A DNA stretch of 64,000 nt from Pegea sp. RAD2-039 (taxonomy: Eukaryota; Chordata; Thaliacea; Salpida; Salpidae). Where the stretch lies: positions 248,001-312,000 of the forward strand of contig JAQGEQ010000107.1 of assembly GCA_034620365.1 (NCBI GenBank), given 5' to 3'. A model generated the notes under the pieces. It was not told where the DNA came from. It ran no database searches and saw only the letters and a list, made by a program, of their open reading frames with translations. This document shows, one piece after another, positions 49,143 through 62,200 of the stretch (position 1 is the first letter of the stretch; each line of letters starts with the position of its first letter). A program made the translations under genes and the position numbers.

Positions 49143-50380
49143 CAATTAGAATATTGATTTTACTAATATAGGTTGGACATCAGTATTATTGAAATGCATT
49201 TCACTTTTAAAGTTTTACTTTTGATTGTTGTTAAAAATGAAATTTGTGTTTGGTGACTTGACGAATTCTTACAAATAAAAATAACATTCTAGAATTATCC
49301 ATGACTTGTCAATTTTATTTTATATCTTAAACTACAAAAATCATTTTGAAATTTGCATTGAATTTAGTTTTACTTTTATCGTATTGTGATGGTTTTAAAG
49401 ATTTAATCTAAAAGTAAATCACATATGCAGTTCTTAAATTATTTTCAAACAAATTTTCTGGTTAAAAATAAAGTCTTTCATGCTGTTAATTAATGTAGAA
49501 ACAAAACATTAAAATATTTTGACAAATAGATTTTAATAAAAGTAATTTTTAATTTTATGTTTGATTTGATTTTGAATCTAATTTAAGATTTTATAGCTTT
49601 GATTTTTAACAAACTTTTCTCAGATAAAATACTATTCAGTTAAAACAGGAAAAAGCTCGAAAAAGTTTCGAATGACAAAATTGTGAGTTTCTCCTTTTAT
49701 TCATTGTTTATGGTTTTTCTTGAAGAATCTGTATATTCTGAGGATAAATGTGCTAAAAGTGACTTTCAACTAGTTAATGTTAAAATTCAAACTTTTTTCA
49801 ACAGATTCTAGAAACAAAAGATATATAAATATAGAATTTTGTAAATCAAATTTAAAACATAAATTATTTCTTATTTAGAACCAATTACTCATATTTTAGA
49901 ATTGATCAGTCTAAAAATATTTAAAAAAATATATCAAAAAGAAAAAAAGTTGTAATTTGAACTTACTAAAATTCAAAATATTTGATGAATAATCTTTAAA
50001 TTTAACCCTAAAATGTAAACAAAAAAAAATGATTTCATCAAAATGAAAATAAAGAAAAAAGTTGAAACCAAGAGACGAAGTCTACTACGAGTTGAGAAAA
50101 TTTGTTTTAAACGTTTTGAAAGATCTGTGGACAACAAATTTAGATGAAATTCTAATTTTGGTTTAGTCATTTCCTAAATTATTCAAAGTTTCTTTAAAAA
50201 TAAGATAATAAGTATTTTAATCTTCAATAAAATCTAACATTCAAACCACCAACCAGAAAATTTATTAAGGGTTTGAAAAGGGTAGAAAAAGTTAAAGCTA
50301 AACACAAAATCTGGTTAGATCCCAAATTTGGGAACAATTAGTACATTTATAACAGGTTTTCTATTAAAAATTAGTTTAAC
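49143..50380. other. 3' flank of Mis18-like copy 5 and spacer
   Basis: It matches 7900-9120 closely, so units 1 and 5 are sisters. The 34-codon ORF block is at 50043-50147. No CTLD gene follows this Mis18-like copy. Confidence 0.4.
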
Positions 50381-50390
50381 AACAGCACCA

Positions 50391-50690
50391 CAATTCTACT
50401 AGTCCTAATGGTGAACAATTTCAAAAACTAGAGGACTGATATCATTTCTACCGATTTAGCGCAGGTTGTTTTGAAGTTATTTATTTAATTGATTGTTTGT
50501 TGTTAAAATAAACAAACGGAATTGACAAATAGTTTGTCTTTTTTCACATAAGTGTTGTCGATTTAAACACGAATCTTATACGCAATACCATGTGGTACTA
50601 GAACGTTTTTCAATCAAGCTTTGAAGGTTTGTGATTGGCCAGATAATGTTCCTCAGTGCAAAGGAATAACTAATAAGAGAGTTAGTGCTC
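50391..50690 (+). pseudogene. Relic CBM14 exon pair
   Basis: Near-identical to the relic at 9129-9420, including the CAG to CAC acceptor change before the second half. Confidence 0.65.
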
Positions 50691-51013
50691 CAAGTACCAA
50701 CTTAACTGGTAATCATTAATTTAAACTTTGAAAATCTCTAATCAGATAAAAATATTCTTTTTCAAATTTGGTCTTTTCAACTTCATAAAAAACATTAAAA
50801 AATTATAAAATAATTTTTTATTTAAATACATTGAAATTTTAACCAAAAACTTTTCATAAATGAATGATTGAATGCTTTTGAAATTTTTTTAAATTATTTT
50901 GATAGTTATGCAAATTTTGAAGGCTTTCAAATAATCTTAGCTACATCCTCTAAAAAGATCCGTGTATTAAGATAGATTGAAAAAAATTAATTAAATTAAT
51001 TAAGAACATCTTC

Positions 51014-51223
51014 TTGACATCTACAATTGTTTTATTGTATCATTCACTTCCTCTTCAAGTTGAATATTCTTTTAAAATTTTCATTAAAGTTAAAAAATTT
51101 AAAAACACTTTGAATAGTTTCATAGGAAGTAGAATATCCATGAAAAATTCTACTTTGCAAAAAACTGACTGGAAATCTATTGAATGTGAATTTTATGAAA
51201 ACAAATTTAATAGAAATTATTGA
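51014..51223 (+). repeat. R element copy with 69-codon frame
   Basis: Twin of 9757-9966. Confidence 0.45.
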
Positions 51224-51344
51224 ATTTTTATTAGTTCATATTTCTAAAACACAGAAAAAAATCACAAACATCACAACTTGGAAACAAAATCATAACTTTT
51301 TGTTCCTTCTATAAAATCTATATCTACCTTGAAAGCTTCAGACC

Positions 51345-51590
51345 CTGGTGATACATATTTATCAATAATCTTTGGAAGATGATGATAATACGGATCATTC
51401 TAAAGAATATTTTGGATGCATGCTCGAGCTCTTGACCTTACACCTCCTCCACAGTCATGTGAACCTTTAGAAATTTTGTTCCCTCTCCAGTTTTAACTAA
51501 GAAGTAAAGTTTCAGATTTCCTCTAAGTAGCGTAAAAGAGCTAAAACTCACAACAAGTTTGTTGGTTACAAAATCTGATCTTTCACTAAG
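51345..51590 (-). pseudogene. Relic of TSP1 gene exons 3-4
   Basis: Twin of 10090-10330; the longest and best kept relic type. Confidence 0.65.
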
Positions 51591-52873
51591 ACAATAACCA
51601 AGTTTTATTTAATCATCTTACCAATAAATTATTGAAATATCAAACTTTCTTTCAAAGCGTAAAATCTAAAAAAAACTTAATATAATATCAAGCATATGAA
51701 GAATACAATTTAAGATTTGTAGAATTTAGTTTTCAATTTGTATTGATTTTCTATTAAACTGATAAGATTCCTGAACATATTAGATGTCTGATTTTTTTAA
51801 CTAAAATTTACTTTAATTCTTTTAAGCCAAAACAGTATTCTCTGATTGTATCAAATACTGAAATTAGTTTCAAAGCTTTCTAGTGTTAGGTTACATCTAT
51901 CAGTATTTAATTAAGATTTAAATTTTTGTAGAATATTTACAGTTATTTACATTTTGTAAATGTAAAATAAGAACTGAATAATAATTTGATTCTAAAAGTT
52001 TAAATTTGAAATGTAACTTTGTTTCAAAAAGTAGAAATACTTTTAAATTATAAAGAGATATAAGATTTTATTTACTGATCTTCAACTTTTGGTAGAAAAA
52101 ATAAAACCTTTTTTTAGACATAAACTGTACTTTGAAATTTTTTATGTTTTCTTTGATTGCTTTCAAAGAAAGTTTAATTATGAAAAGTTTTTGAATAGAT
52201 AGAAAAAAGTAAAGTTAAACACAAAGTCTAAATTCTTAAAAGGATTTAAATTCTTTTAATATATATATCGTTTTTGGTATAAAGTGAGATTGTATAGTTT
52301 GTGAGAATGTTTATTAGCAAAAGGTTTTCTGTTAAGGCATTTACATCAAATTTATTCTAAAAATGAAGAAAAAAATTAACTAAATTATAAATCAAGTATC
52401 AATTTTATGAAATAAAGTCTTGAAATACTTTTTCGTACATAAAATAACACTTCACAATCAATTATTACGTTTGTTTGGAATAAAACTCCTGGATTCAAAT
52501 CCTTTTGAAGAAATTTTTGAATGTATTGATTCCTACTTAAAAAATAAGATTTAAAATTTATATTCAAGTTTGGAATAATTAATAAGAGAGGTAGTGCTCC
52601 CAATACCCACTTAACTGGTAATCATTAATTTAAACTTTATAAAATCTCTAATCAAATAAAAATTTTCTTTTTCAATTTGATTATTTTCAACCTCATAGAA
52701 AACATTAAAAAAACATAATATAAAATTTAATTTAAGTACATTGAAATTTTAATCAAATACTTTTCATAAATGAATGATTGAATGCTTTTAGAAAATGTTT
52801 TTAAATATTTTTTATAGTTTTGCAAATTTTTAAAGCTTTCAATTAATCTTAGCTACATCCTCTAAAAAGACTC

Positions 52874-53110
52874 GTGTATTTAGATAGATTAAAAAAATTA
52901 ATTAAATTAATTAAGAACATCTTCTTGACATCTATAATTGTTTTATTGAATCATTCACTTCCTCTTCTAATTGAATGTTCTTTAAAAACTTTCATTAAGG
53001 ATAAAAAAGTTAAAAACACTTTGAATAGTTTTAAAGGAAGTAGATTATCCATGAAAAAATCTACCTTGCAAGAAACTGATTGGAAATCTATTGAATGTGA
53101 ATTTTATTGA
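52874..53110 (+). repeat. R element copy directly upstream of the CBM14 promoter
   Basis: Twin of the copy at about 11664-11880, here with an open frame. It ends about 100 nt before the TATA box at 53212. Confidence 0.45.
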
Positions 53111-53211
53111 ATATAAATTTTAAGAGAAATTATTGAAATTTTATTACTTCCTATTTCTAAAAAACTTGGAAAAAACATTTCCTGGTAACTCTCTAAGGGT
53201 GTATATATACA

Positions 53212-53219
53212 ACCTGTAG
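53212..53219 (+). promoter_or_regulatory. TATA box of the right-hand CBM14 gene
   Basis: TATATATA sits in the block conserved with 11943-11950 and 408-415, about 62 nt before the ATG. Confidence 0.7.
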
Positions 53220-53273
53220 GAATATAGTTTCATGAAATAAAATTTATTTCAAATCAAACTTTCGATTAGAACT

Positions 53274-56200
53274 ATGTTGAAATTAAGTTCAATTTTCGTT
53301 GTTTTCTTATTGACGGAGTTATTCGTGGTTGAATCATCTATAATCAAGGTAAACTTACTGTTAGTTTTAACTTAAAATCTGTATTACATTAACAAACCGA
53401 AAATATTATTGAAATACTTTTGTATTTGAATTATTCATTTCTGAAATAGTTATCTGAGTGATACTTATATAGAATTATAATATAACTAAGTGAACATTAA
53501 ACACTTTAGAGAAGTCGTAAAACCAACTCTATTGTAAGTAATCTGATATTATCCTATTTTCAAAACACTATTTTATTTGATAGAAGCAGACCAACAGATC
53601 AAAACTGTCAAGTAAGCTAAACCTTTATTGATTATGCTTTATAGAAATTTAAAAGATTATGATAAATAAAACATAATCTAACTGTTAAAATAATTTTCAA
53701 GTACAATTATTACATTTATATCAACTTTTATATTAAAAACCATTTTCAAAAACAGCATCAGTATGTTTTGGTCCTGACGGTGAACCATTAAGTACTAAAC
53801 CATTTGAAAAACCAGGAGACTGCCACCATTACTACCAATGTTATGCAGGTAGGTTTGAAGTTATCGATTTAACTTTTTGTTTGTTGTTAAAATACAAAAA
53901 CTGAATTCATCAATAGTTTGTTCTTTCACTGAATTGTTGTCGATTTAAACAGGAATCTTATACACAATGACATGTGCTTCTGGAACTGTTTACAATCCAG
54001 CTTTGAAGGTTTGTGATTGGCCAGACAATGTTCCTGGTTGCGGAAAAGAAGGTAAAATGAATGAACAAAGTGGTTCAAAAAGCATTTCAATTGATAAATA
54101 TTTATTTTAGAATTATGATATAAATAATCTGACAAAAAAATATTCTTTCTTAATTTGATTATTTTCAACCTCATAGAAAATATTAAAACAACTTAATTAT
54201 AATTCTGTGTTTCCATTTGACAAATGTTTAATAAAAAATAATCTTTACTAAAATAATCTTTTCTATAACCTGTTGTAGTATTATTGAACAAGTATTTGTA
54301 TTTTTTTTCCATTTTTGTTAAAATAACATCAAGTCTTTTTATTTTAACTTGAAATAACTATTTAATATTTTGAGCAGTTTAAACGCTTCAACAAAATAGT
54401 TGATCTTATAACTTTCATACTTTTTTGTAATTCCTGTTGAATTTTATGATTTGCTTTTAGAAATTTTTATATTTTTACAAAACTGTTTCATTATACAAGA
54501 AAAATTGAAGTAACTACAAAATATTTATTAATCATTGAAACAATTTTTTGTATTTTAGTGTGTTGATTTAGAGTAACCAGAAAGAATATAAATATTTTAA
54601 TAATTTTAATGAAATCATGAAAATGTATCAATAAAATTGTAGTTCTATTCAGTTTTGTAATGAACTTTTTGTGATTACTTTTTAAAAAAATAACTTTTGA
54701 AAATTACGTAGATGCAGTAAAAATATTTAAACTAATACAGATAACTAAATGAAAATTTCAGATCCTAACTTACAATGTATTGGTGCTAACAGTTTTCCAT
54801 TAAGCACTAAACCATTTGAAAAACCAGGAGATTGCAAGCATTTCTACCAATGTGGTGCAGGTTGGTTTGAAGTTATTCATTAAATTGATTGTTTGTTGTT
54901 AAATTAAACAAATTAAATCATAAAAGTTTGTTTTTTTTTCTGAATTGTTGTCGATTTAAACAGGAATCTTATACACATTGCAATGTCCTGCTAGAACTGT
55001 TTTCAATCCAGCTTTAAAGGTTTGTGATTGGCCATATAATGTTCCTGGATGCAATGGAGACGGTAATAATAAAGATTAAGTTGTTCAAACACCAATGCAA
55101 TTGATAAATAATAAATTTAGACTTGTGATATAATTTATCAGAAAAAAATATTCTGCTTAAATTTGATTATTTTCAAATAACTCAAATATAATTTCTGTAG
55201 TTCCATTTAAAAAATGTTTAATAAAACTTAATCTTTATTAAATCAATCTTTTCTATAATATATTTTAATATTATTGAACAAGTAATTGTAAACTTTTTCC
55301 ATTTTTTTATAATAACATCAAGTCTTATTATTCTAACTTGAAATAATCATTTAATATTTTGAGCAATTTAAACGCTTAAACATATTAGTCTATCTTAAAA
55401 CTGTCAGTATTTCTTGTAATTTTTTTGTCAATTTTATGATTTGTTTTTAAAATTGTTTATATTTTCATGAAACTGTTTCATCATACAAGAAAAATTGAAT
55501 CAACTACAAAAGCATCATTAATGATTAAATCATATTTTTCAGATTTAGTTTATAACTTTTGAGTAAATGCAAAGATGATAAATATTTTAACAGTTTTTAC
55601 GACATCATGAAAATTATCAATACAATTTTAGTACTATTTTAACTTTTATTTAACTTTTTATGATTACTTTAAATAAAATAACTTTTGTCAATATCTTAGA
55701 TTCAGTAGAAATTTTTTAAAATTAACTAAATCAACATTACAGAATATAATTCACAATGTATTGGTCTTGACGGTGAACCATTAAGTACTAAACCATTTGA
55801 AAAACCAGGAGATTGCCACCATTACTACCAATGTGGTGCAGGTTGGTTTGAAGTTATTGATTTAATTGATTGTTTGTTGTTAAAATAAACAAACTGAATT
55901 CACAAATAGTTTTTTCACTGAATGGCTGTCGATTTAAACAGGAATCTTATACACAATGCCATGTGGTACTGGAACTGTTTTCAATCCAGTTTTGAAGATT
56001 TGTGATTTTCCATGGAATGTTCCTCATTGCAGTGGAGATGATAATCAAATCAAAGGAAGTCTTTCAAATTCAAATCAAGGTGGTATTTTTAATTTTTGTT
56101 TAAATGATTTTAAACTAGTTTTTTGCTAAAGTAGTTTTTCTTTTCGATTAAGAACGAGGTTTACAAATGTTGAATGAAACGTAAACTTTATTAAAATAGT

Positions 56201-59200
56201 ATGTGTTTAAGATGTTTTAGCGCTATCTAACACGCATTTGTGAAGCTCTTTATTTTTTAATTTAATAATATAAAGTCTTTTTATATGAACATGAAGTCAT
56301 TATTAAATATTTTTACAAAATTGAACCTTTTAACAAAATTTTTTAATCTTAATAATATAAAAGATCTTCAAAGCCATTGTCATTTATTTAATATGGTATT
56401 CAAAACCTTATCTATTTTCATGAAACTTTGTTTATTTAAAAATCAAAAAAAAAAGTAGGAAAAAATTACTTTCAACCTCACTGAAACCTTTAAGAAACAT
56501 AAATTAACAAATTAATTGAAGTATATTTAAAAATTAAATCAATTCGTTTAATTTAAACAAGATAAAAAGCATGTGATAAAACATTGTTTTATACATTTTT
56601 TAGTTTTGTAAAAAAGTTAGTTTTTCAAACAATCTTACTTACTTTCCTTGACAAATTTTGTGCGTTTAAATAGTTTTTAAACAAATAAATTTCATTATAT
56701 AAAAAGATCTTTTATATAAATAAATTTATTCTATTTTATCATTGACTTCCTCTTTTAGTAAAATTTCTTTATATTTTCTCATAAATATTAAAAATTTTAA
56801 AAACGGTTTGAATAGTTTCATAAGTAGTACATTGACTGTAACACAAATTAAATGCAAGAAACTTATTAAAGACTTTCATTGATTGTACATTTTTTTTAAC
56901 ATTTAAAAAATTGACAACCATCTAAGATTTAAGTGAAGAAAATAGATTCATTTTAACTTTTAATTATTTTTCTTTCTTTCAAAAAAAAGTTATTTTTTCA
57001 ATTATAATAAAGTTGTTGTTAATTTGATATTTCAGATTCTAAGTCATTATGTATTGGTCCAGACGGTGAACCATTAACTACTAAACCATTTGAAAAACCA
57101 GGAGACTACCACCATTATTACCAATGTTTTGCAGGTTAGTTTGAAGTTATTGATTTAATTTATAGTTTGTTGTTAAAGTAAACAACTGATATCATAACTA
57201 GTTTGTTTTTTCACTGAATTGTTTTCGATTTAAACAGGAATTTTATACACAATGCCATGTCGTAATGGAACAATTTTCGTTCCAGTTTTGAAGACGTGTT
57301 TTCCTCTACTTAAAGTTCCCTCTTGCAGTGAAGATGGTAATCAAATCAAAGGAAGTCTTTCAGATTCAAATGAAAATGGTTTTTATTATTTTGATCAAAT
57401 ATTTTAAACTGTAATGTTTGCTATAAGTAGTTTTTCTGTTAGATTAGGAACATGGTTTACAAATGTTGAATGAAAATTAAAATTTATTAAAAATTAGTTT
57501 TATAGCTGTTTTAGTAATATTCAACAAGTATTTGTAATTTTTTTTGTTATTGTTATAATAACATCTATTCTTATTATATTAACTTGAAGTCATTATTTAT
57601 AGTTTTGACAAAATTGAAAGTTTTAACAAAATTCTTTAATCTTAATATTTGTCAGATTTCTTTAAAACCATTGTCATTTATTTAATGTGCTTTTAAGAAT
57701 TATAAATTTTATTATATTATTATAAGAGTTTGTTTATTTTAAATGCAAAAAAGAAGTTTAAGAAGTATTACTTTCTACCTCACTGAAACCTTTTGAAAAG
57801 CATAAATTAATTATTCTATTGAAGTATATCCAAAATTTTATATTTTATATTCAAAAAGCATTTCAATTGATAGATATTAAATTTAGAATTATGATAAAAT
57901 TAATTAGACAAAAAAATATCTTTTTAAATTTGATTGCTTTAAACACATCGAAAACATTAAAATAACTTAAATATGATTTTTAGTGGTTCCATTTTACAAA
58001 TGTTTAATAAAACTTAATATTTATTAAAATAATTTTTTCTATAATCTGTTTTAGTATTAGTGAACAAGTAACTGTAAACTTTTTTCATTTTTATTATAAT
58101 ATTATCTTGAAGTATATAATTAATATTTTGAGGAATTTAAAGGCTTCAACAAAATAGTTGCTCTTAAAACTTTCATACTTTTTTGTAATTCTTTGTCAAT
58201 TTTATGATTTGTTTTTAAAACCTTTTATATATTTATAAAAGCTTGTTAAATATACAAGCAAAATTGAATTAACTACAAAAACATTATTTATCATTAAACC
58301 AATTTATAGATTAAGTTTATAACTTTTGAGAAAACAAAAAGATTATAAATATTTTACCAGTTTTACGTAATCTTGAAAAACTATCATTAAGATTTGAGTT
58401 TTACTAAATTTTTTAGTTAACTTTTAGTCATTACTTCTAAACAAAAAAAACGTTTAAAAATATATTAGATTGACAAAAAGATTTTTAAAACAATAAAGAT
58501 AACTAAATGAACCTTTCAGATCCTAACTTGCAGTGTACTGTGATGTGTACTGGTCCTAACGGTGAACCATTAACTACTGAACCATTTGTAAAACCCGGAG
58601 ATTACAAATATTTCTACAAATGTTCAAACGGTTAGTGTAGAATTATTTTATTTAAATGATTGCTTGTTGTTAAAATTAACAAACTGAATTCACAAATAAT
58701 ATCTTCATTTACTAAATTGTCCTCAATTTTTATAGGAATCTTAGAGACATTGTCATGTCCTATTTTAACTGATTTCAATCCAGATTGGAAGCTTTGTGAT
58801 ATTATAGAAAAAGTTCCTCAATGCAAAGGAAATGGTATTTAAATCAAAATTAGTCTTTCAAATTCAAATTAACGTAGAATTTTCAAAATTTGATTAAATA
58901 TTCTTAGACTAAAACTTTTGCTAGAATCACTTTCTCTGTTTGATTAAGAACAAGTTTACAAATGTTGAATGAAACTTAAACTTTATTAAAATAGTTTTTA
59001 TTATAAGATTTTTTAGTACTATCGAACAAGTATTTGAAAACTTTTTCATTTTTATTTTAATAACATCAAGTCATATTATGTTAACTTGAAGTCATTATAT
59101 AAAATTTTGAAGAATTTAAACGCTTCAACAAAATCTTTTAATCTTAATGAGTATCAAACTTCTTTAAATCTTTGTCATTTATTTAATATATTAATATAGC

Positions 59201-62200
59201 ATTCAAAACCTTTCATGAAAGTTTGTTTATTTTAAAAGCAAAAATAAAGAGATTAAGAAAAGCATTACTTTTATCCTCACTGAAACCTTTCAAAAAACAT
59301 AAAATAACAATTTAATTGAAGTATATTTAGAAATCAAATCAAATACTTTAATTTAAACAAGATAAAAAGCATGTGATAAAACATTGTTGTATACATTTTT
59401 TAGTTTTGTAAAAAAGTTAGTTTTTCTAGCAATCTTGGCTACTTTCTTTGAAAATTTTTGTGCGTGTTAATAGTTTTTAAACAAATAAATTTCATTATAT
59501 AAAAAGATCTTTAACATAAATAAACTTATTCTATTTTATCATTGACTTCCTCTTTTAGTTGAAATTTCTTTATTTTTTCTCATAAATATAAATAATTTTA
59601 AAAACGGTTTGAATAGTTTCATATGCAGTACATTGACTGTAACACAAATAAATTGCAAGAAACTTATTAAAGGCTTTCATTGATTGTAAATTTCTTATTA
59701 ATAGTTTTAAAAATTTACAACTAGCTAATATTTTTGTGAAGAAAAGAGACTCATTTTAATTTTTAATTATTTTTCTTTCTCCCTCAAAAAAATTATTTTT
59801 TCAATTTTAAAGAAGTTGTTGTTAAAATGAATATTTCAGATCCTAACGCACGATGTATTGGTCCAGACGGTAAACCATTAACTACTGGACCATTTGAAAA
59901 ACCCGGAGATTACAACCATTACTACAAATGTTCAAACGGTTGGTTTAAAATTTTTAATTTAATTGATTGCTTGTTGTTAAAATTAACAAACTGAATTCAC
60001 AAATAATATCTTCATTTACTAAATTGTTCTCAATTTTTATAGGAATCTTAGAGACATTGACATGTCCTAATGGAACTGATTTCAATCCAGATTTGAAGAT
60101 TTGTGATATTATAGAAATAGTTCCTCAATACAAAGGAAATGGTAGTTAAATCAAAATTAGTCTTTCAAATTCAAATTAACGTAGTATTTTCAAAATTTGA
60201 TTAAATATTCTTAGACTAATATTTTTGCTAAAATCACTTTTTCTGTTTGATTAGGAACTGGTTTACAAATGTTGAATGAAACTTAAACTTTATTAAAATA
60301 GTTTTTATTATAAGATTTTTTAATAATATCGAACAAGTATTTGAAAACTTTTTCATTTTTATTTTAATAACATCAAGTCATATTATGTTAACTTGAAGTC
60401 ATTATATAATATTTTGAAGAATTTAAACTCTTCAATAAAATCTTTTAATCTTTATAACTTGCAAAGTTCTGTAATTATTTTTAATTTATTTAAAGTGTTT
60501 TTAAAAACTTTCATGAAAGTTTGTTTAGTCTAAAAGCAAAAATTAAAAATCTTTATTATCAACCTTACAGAATCCTTTAACAAAACATTAAAAAGAGTTA
60601 ATTGAAGTATATTCAAACCTTTAACCAAATACTTTTAATATATAAAAGATAGAAAGCATGTAAAATGATATTCTTTCAAAAATTATTTCGTATTCCGAAA
60701 AATTTAGGCCTTCAATCTTAGCTACTTTCTTTGAAAATTTTAGATTATTTAAATAGTTTGTAAGCAAATTAATTTCATTACATAAAAAGATACTTTGTAT
60801 AGGTAAACCTATTCAATTTTATCATTGACTTCATCTTTTAGTTTATTAATCTTTAAATTTTTTCATAAATGGTAATAAATGAAAAATAGTTTGAATAGTT
60901 TCATAAGCAGTACATTAACCATGGCACAAAAAAATTGAAAGTAACAGATTGAAGACTTTCGTTGATTGTATTTTTTTAAAATATTTTATAAAACTAACAA
61001 CTACCTAATATTATAGTGAAGAAAAGAGATTCATTTTAACTTATAATTATTTTTCTTTCTCTGTCAAAAGAATTATTTTTTCAATTTCAAAGAAGTTGTT
61101 GTTAAAATGAATTTTCAGATCCATACTCACGATGTATTGGTCCAGACGGTGAACTATTAACTACTGAACCATTTGAAAAACCCGGAGATTACAACCATTA
61201 CTACAAATGTTCAAACGGTTGGTTTAAAATTACTTTATTCAATTGATTGCTTGTTGTTAAAATTAACAAACTGAATTCACAAATAATATCTTCATTTACT
61301 AAATTGTTCTCAACTTTTATAGGAATCTTAGAGACATTGACATGTCCTAATGGAACTGATTTCAATCCAGATTTGAAGATTTGTGATATTATAGAAATAG
61401 TTCCTCAATACAAAGGAAATGGTATTTAAATCAAAATCAGTCTTTCAGTTTCAAATTAACTTAGTATTTTCAAAATTTGATTAAATATTCTTAGACTAAA
61501 ATTTTTGCTAGAATCACTTTTTCTGTTTGATTAAGAACAGGTTTACAAATGTTGAATGAAACTTAAACTTTATTATAATAGTTTTTATTATAAGTTGTTT
61601 TAGTACTATCGAACAAGTATTTGAAAACTTTTTCATTTTAATTTTAATAGCATCAAGTCATATTATGTTAACTTGAAGTCATTATATAATATTTTGAAGA
61701 ATTTAAACTCTTCAATAAAATCTTTTAATCTTTATGACTATCAAAACTCCCTAAATCTTTGTCATTTATTTAATATATTAATATAGCATTCAAAACCTTT
61801 CATGAAAGTTTGTTTATTTTAAAAGCAAAAATAAAGAAATTAAAAAAAGCATTACTTATATCCTCACTGAAACCTTTAAAAAAACATAAATTAACAATTT
61901 AATTGAAGTGTATTCAAAAATTTAACAAAATATTTTAATAGATGAAAGATAGAAAGCATGTAAAATAATATTCTTTCATAAATTGCTTCGTATTCCAAAA
62001 ACTTTTGGCTTTTAATCAATCTTAGCTACTTTCCTTGATGTATTCTGTGCGTTTAAATAGTTTTTAAACAAATCAATTTCATTATATAAAAAGATCTTTT
62101 ATATAAATAAATTTATTCTATTTTATCAATGACTTCCTCTTTTAGTTGAAATTTCTTTATATTTTCTCATTAACATTAATAATTTTAAAAACAGTTTGAA

